This document shows positions 60,259-64,000 of a stretch of 64,000 bases of DNA, piece by piece; the stretch's first letter is position 1, and every line of letters begins with the position of its first letter. This stretch comes from Bdellovibrio sp. 28-41-41 (GTDB lineage Bacteria; Bdellovibrionota; Bdellovibrionia; Bdellovibrionales; Bdellovibrionaceae). The DNA lies in the NCBI GenBank assembly GCA_002256935.1, contig NCGL01000040.1:1-64000 (forward strand), given 5' to 3'. The position numbers and the translations under genes are program-made. The notes below the pieces were generated by a model that saw only the letters and a program-made list of their open reading frames with translations, was not told where the DNA came from and searched no databases.

Positions 60259-63200
60259 ATGGGAAAAATTAAGGTTATTAAGGGCATTGCCCTATTGTTG
60301 CTATATGTTGGATTGGTTATTCAGCCATTTACGTTTGCGTTTGGTGCTGATACTGACACGACAGGAAAGACCGTCCCTAAAAAGATCATCATTCTTTATA
60401 ATTCAATTGGTATGGGTCACATCAGTGCCTCTAAAGCCATTGAAGCATCCATTAAAGAAAAAGATCCTACGGCTGTGGTTATCCAAAAGAACATTTTGGA
60501 TTTCTTCAATCCACAATCTTTAGTTAAGCTTAATGAGAAGTTGTTCTGGTACATTGTAAAAAATCATCCAGACACATTCGATAAAATGTTCCGTAACAAA
60601 ATGGAAAGAGGCAGAAACGTAACTGATCTTGCTGCTATGTCGACGTCATATAATATCGATGCCGTTCGAAACTGGTTAAATCTTGAAGGCCCTTCTTCAG
60701 TCATCGCTACCCATTATGGTGCTGCGGAAGTTCTGTCAGTGCTACGGGCTCAAGGCTTGTTGAAAACAACTAACATTTCTTGGCTACATACAGATTATTT
60801 CACTGGCTATTTCCCTCGCATAGCCAATGCAATGGATCGTGCGTTTGTTGGATCAACTTCAGTAAGAGATTCGTTTGTTAAATCTGGTGCTGACGAAAGT
60901 AAAGTAATTGCAACCGGTATCCCTATAAATCCTGCGGTTTTTTCGCCAATTGATAGAGAGGCTTATCTTAAAAGTATAAACTTGGATCCAAATATCCGCA
61001 CAGTTGTTATCGCGACTGGTGGTGAAGGTATCGGCGACTATCCTAAAATTGTAAAATCAATTGTTGATTCATATAAAGAGCCAATTCAAATCGTAGCCGT
61101 ATGCGCGAAGAACGTTGCAAACGCGGAAGCGTTAAATAAACTAGCACCAAGCCTTGGTGGTAACGTTACTTTGAAAGTATTCTCTGGATTGATCCCCAAT
61201 CAAGATTTATTGAACTACATCAAGTCAGCTGACGTTTACGTTACTAAGAGTGGTGGATTGTCTCCAACAGAAGCATTCGCTATCGGTAAACCAACTATCT
61301 TGTTAGATATCTATGGTGGTCATGAGCGTGATAATGCGAATCGTTTTGAAAATGACAGATTAGCTGTTATTAACCGTGACCAATCAGTTATTGGTGAGCA
61401 AGTTAATATGCTACTTGCGGATAAAGAATTACAAAAAGAAATGGCTAAAGAGCAATTAGCGTTTAGAAATTCTTTTAACATCAATGAAATCAGCGACTAC
61501 GCTCTAAAGCCAAAAGATCTTTCTGGCGTTGCTGGCGACGCCAATTTCTACCTAGGTGTAGAAGGCGGAACGAGAGCTGAAGGAACTAAAGAGGCCTTAG
61601 CTAAACTAGATAGGCAAAGTCCAGCGGATGTCGAAGTCATTCTAAGCTACCCGGCTTCGTACCGTGGTAAACATTTTGATGGACCGGGATCAAACCCATT
61701 CGGTCACATCGGTGTACGTGTAGGCGATAAAGTCTACACTGCAAATCACGTCGCTAAACCGGAACATGACAAAGATTTGATGTACACGACATCAATGGAC
61801 GACTACTTGTATGGCATCGAGCGCCCAACATCGAATGCAGAGCACACATCATCTTTTGGTCAAGCGTACGGCCGTGACATAGTTTCTCTTCGTGTCGCGG
61901 GTTTATCGAAAGAACAACTGGCAGCGATGCAACGTGAAGCGGAACTTATCAATCAAGAATATCGTGATGGCAAAACTACATGGATCGCTAAAACTGATAA
62001 CTGCGTAAACTTCGGTTTTAGAATTTTGAATGCGGGTGGATTTGCACCTCCAAGATTGGCTGAACGATTCGCTAAAAAAATAGCGTTTCCATTAGACATG
62101 TTTGATTCCTATGTTAAGTACGTACAATCTGACTTGAACCTGAAATCTGAAATCGTATCGTATACTCAGGTTGCAGGTTCACAAAATATGTATCGTACGG
62201 CTCGTTTTCCATTATCGTTTTATCAATTGAAACGCTCGTTGAAAAACCTATTTTTCAGTAAAAACAACGACGAAGTTGAAAATCGCGTTACAAAAAGAAT
62301 TGCTTTCTATTCAGGTAACAAAAAAGCGCAACTAGAAGATTCGTTAATTGATCACCAATCTTTCACGTCAGAGGAAAAAGCGAATCAACCAATAGAAGCT
62401 CAAGCGATCTCTAAAATCGAGAGCGATCTCGAGAAATCTTGGGAAAGTTTGAAAGCTCAAGAATTGACTTCCGATAAACTGCGATCAGAAATGGCTGCGG
62501 GAATGGCCACACTAAGTGATGCGGCTAAATCTGCGGTTATAGCTGGTAACGTTGCGAAACTGGCTGAAGGTGCAGAAAAGGTTAGAGCAAACCAGCTAGT
62601 AGCTAAATTACAACAAATTGATAACGCTCAAAGATTGCACCAAGAACTATACGATTTAGCGGCGGTTGCTGAATTAGATTACTTCATGAAAGAAATCTTG
62701 GTTACAGTAGAAGACTATCAATTAAAAATGGTACGTGGTCGCAAGGATGCCCAAGCGACTAAGTTATCAAATATGTACGCTGACTTAAAAGAAGAATACC
62801 AAATATATAAAAAATATCGTTCTCAGTACGGTCAAGCTAAAGACGGTCCGACTAGAACTCGTTCGTCTCGTGCGATGTTTTTATTAGGTAAGACATACTT
62901 TGACTCTGTTGCTGGTAAGAAGCCTAACGAAACAGATATTTTAGAATCTGGTTTGTGGATCAGAATGAAAAAGTCTGCAAAGCATTACGGCGCCCTTGTT
63001 AGAACATTTATCAGGGTACTTCCATCGTTTGGCAAAACTATATTTTACATGATTGCAAAGCCAAACACGGCTCCAGGCGTGGCTCCAACAACTGAAGGGA
63101 TTAACAAGATGTTAAAGAAATTCGGTGACGAATTGGGTATTAAAGTCGATGTGCAAGGTCGCGAGAATTTACCGACGCCAAAAGCGTTAGGTACAGACAA

Positions 63201-63903
63201 AGTGATTACCCTTGTGACGCCAACTCACAGAGATGCAACGCTGGATGCTGTCGTAATGTCGAATCTTGGATTAGGAAAAGCATTACTAGTGATGGCGCCC
63301 GATCAGTTCTTACCTAAAAAGCTAGCTGATAAAATGGACGCGGTTGATTCGATTATCGGTGTAGGTCGTGGTTCAAACTTGCCTATTAATAAAATTATCG
63401 AGCAACTTAGCAACAAAAAATCGGACACTATCGTGATCTACCCAGAGGGTTCGACCAATGCTGGTTTAGAAGAATCTCGTCCAGTAAGAACTAAGTTCTC
63501 TGAAGGACTAATCAGAGCGTTGTTAGAGCAAGGATATAAAGTAAATATCGTACCAGTTACTTACGAAGGCACTGGCCGTTTCGGTCACGAGATTAGTAAT
63601 GGTAACTTGTTTACTTGGCAGGACAAGGGCTTAAAACTAAAAGCCGTAGTTAATCCAGTTATCGATGATACGACTGTTAGAACTATGTTTAACAACTTTG
63701 GTTCGCAAGCCGTATCTAGAATGATCCGTGGTGATTGGTTCGCAACGTTTGGTTCAAGTTCTAAAACAGTAAACGGTTTGGTGAGGCCTCAAGAAGCTAC
63801 GTCGCGTTTGCAAGCATACGGAATTCCGGTAAGAAGTTTACCTGCTGTGAAGAAGGTGTCGCCTTCAGCTAACATGTGCTTAAGCTTTTACGGTGGAAAG
63901 TAA
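60259..63903 (+). CDS. Three-domain protein: GT28 glycolipid glycosyltransferase, papain-like domain, PlsC-like acyltransferase
   Basis: 1214 residues; AGAGGA lies five bases before the ATG. A signal peptide or anchor (1-30) comes first. Residues 41-415 resemble MGDG synthase/diacylglycerol glucosyltransferases: ILYNSIGMGH, SWLHTDYF, and SGGLSPTEAFAIGKPTILLD with GGHERDNA. Residues about 430-600 look papain-like: FGHIGV (H483) and TDNCVNFG (C582) as a possible catalytic pair. Residues about 700-830 are helical and coiled-coil-like. Residues about 955-1190 resemble PlsC acyltransferases: THRDATLD (H990) and YPEGSTN (1061-1067), though the first motif is HX5D instead of HX4D. A secreted or anchored UDP-sugar transferase is unexpected. 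Family-level calls are firm for the outer domains, weaker for the middle. Confidence 0.78.
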   Translation: MGKIKVIKGIALLLLYVGLVIQPFTFAFGADTDTTGKTVPKKIIILYNSIGMGHISASKAIEASIKEKDPTAVVIQKNILDFFNPQSLVKLNEKLFWYIVKNHPDTFDKMFRNKMERGRNVTDLAAMSTSYNIDAVRNWLNLEGPSSVIATHYGAAEVLSVLRAQGLLKTTNISWLHTDYFTGYFPRIANAMDRAFVGSTSVRDSFVKSGADESKVIATGIPINPAVFSPIDREAYLKSINLDPNIRTVVIATGGEGIGDYPKIVKSIVDSYKEPIQIVAVCAKNVANAEALNKLAPSLGGNVTLKVFSGLIPNQDLLNYIKSADVYVTKSGGLSPTEAFAIGKPTILLDIYGGHERDNANRFENDRLAVINRDQSVIGEQVNMLLADKELQKEMAKEQLAFRNSFNINEISDYALKPKDLSGVAGDANFYLGVEGGTRAEGTKEALAKLDRQSPADVEVILSYPASYRGKHFDGPGSNPFGHIGVRVGDKVYTANHVAKPEHDKDLMYTTSMDDYLYGIERPTSNAEHTSSFGQAYGRDIVSLRVAGLSKEQLAAMQREAELINQEYRDGKTTWIAKTDNCVNFGFRILNAGGFAPPRLAERFAKKIAFPLDMFDSYVKYVQSDLNLKSEIVSYTQVAGSQNMYRTARFPLSFYQLKRSLKNLFFSKNNDEVENRVTKRIAFYSGNKKAQLEDSLIDHQSFTSEEKANQPIEAQAISKIESDLEKSWESLKAQELTSDKLRSEMAAGMATLSDAAKSAVIAGNVAKLAEGAEKVRANQLVAKLQQIDNAQRLHQELYDLAAVAELDYFMKEILVTVEDYQLKMVRGRKDAQATKLSNMYADLKEEYQIYKKYRSQYGQAKDGPTRTRSSRAMFLLGKTYFDSVAGKKPNETDILESGLWIRMKKSAKHYGALVRTFIRVLPSFGKTIFYMIAKPNTAPGVAPTTEGINKMLKKFGDELGIKVDVQGRENLPTPKALGTDKVITLVTPTHRDATLDAVVMSNLGLGKALLVMAPDQFLPKKLADKMDAVDSIIGVGRGSNLPINKIIEQLSNKKSDTIVIYPEGSTNAGLEESRPVRTKFSEGLIRALLEQGYKVNIVPVTYEGTGRFGHEISNGNLFTWQDKGLKLKAVVNPVIDDTTVRTMFNNFGSQAVSRMIRGDWFATFGSSSKTVNGLVRPQEATSRLQAYGIPVRSLPAVKKVSPSANMCLSFYGGK

Positions 63904-63939
63904 TTTAAAAATTTATTGAATCGCTGAATTTACAGACTG

Positions 63940-63970
63940 GGACTGCCTGAAAAGGTAGTCCTTGTATTTT
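63940..63970 (+). terminator. Rho-independent terminator after the three-domain gene
   Basis: Stem GGACTGCC/GGTAGTCC (one G-U pair), loop TGAAAA, then TTGTATTTT. Starts 37 bases after the stop codon. Confidence 0.75.
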
Positions 63971-64000
63971 GTAAGGAACACGGAGTGCTCGCTATTCGCA

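Noticed and set aside
60209-60523. 104-residue plus-strand frame at the start of the three-domain gene
   Set aside because: Overlaps the signal-sequence and GT28 coding region in another frame and resembles no protein.

Overview
The window looks like a chromosomal segment of a low-to-medium GC (by eye about 40%) predatory or predator-related bacterium of the Bdellovibrionota. The basis is the gene set and arrangement: rpmE-prfA-prmC-murA, ftsE-ftsX-envC-ctp, a pair of ArsA-like ATPases followed by a lipoprotein and a T. ferrooxidans-type glutamate-cysteine ligase, many small secreted proteins of unknown function, and a multi-component chemotaxis cluster beside a flagellin gene. Lineage is an inference from gene content. 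I see no phage, no insertion sequence and no CRISPR array.

Layout. 1-8445 (minus): a tight, overlapping operon of an MFS transporter, a GNAT-domain protein, a LuxE-type acyl-protein synthetase, a LuxC reductase fused to a PaaK-like adenylation domain, and a second PaaK-like enzyme. Luciferase genes are absent. Downstream lie a membrane protein and a GAF-type free methionine-R-sulfoxide reductase that runs off the window. 8488-10574: an operator-like palindrome, an apparently leaderless AAA/DUF4143 ATPase and a small secreted protein. 10623-15931: an ABC-F ATPase and the translation/cell-wall genes rpmE, prfA, prmC, murA. 15957-23018: an MBL-fold lipoprotein, a candidate C-rich small RNA, a large TPR protein, serS followed by tRNA-Ser, and a secreted protein whose ribosome binding site matches the small RNA. 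23174-28416: an MsbA-like ABC exporter, a glutaredoxin-like protein without cysteines, gamma-glutamyltransferase, an alpha/beta hydrolase and tRNA-Asn.

28467-37042 (minus): a chemotaxis operon of cheA, a CheR-receiver fusion, cheW, a 49-residue lipoprotein, an MCP, cheR and a CheD-CheB fusion, with receiver-domain remnants in the gap after the CheR-receiver gene. 37402-46731: a YecM-DUF4269 fusion; an operon of a winged-helix-like protein, a class II aldolase, MtnA, MtnP and a fatty-acid desaturase; a polytopic membrane protein; and three secreted proteins in an operon. 46926-55739: ftsE, ftsX, an EnvC-like degenerate M23 protein, a C-terminal processing protease gene broken by an out-of-frame internal deletion, a secreted MsrB, a probably frameshifted TrmK-like methyltransferase, flagellin and trigger factor. 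55846-63970: the ArsA-like pair, a lipoprotein, gshA, and a 1214-residue protein that joins a signal sequence, a GT28 glycolipid glycosyltransferase, a papain-like domain and a PlsC-like acyltransferase.

The strongest candidates for undescribed biology are the luciferase-free LuxC/LuxE/PaaK operon and the three-enzyme lipid-modifying fusion. Two local reading-frame breaks (ctp and trmK) could be real decay or sequence error.
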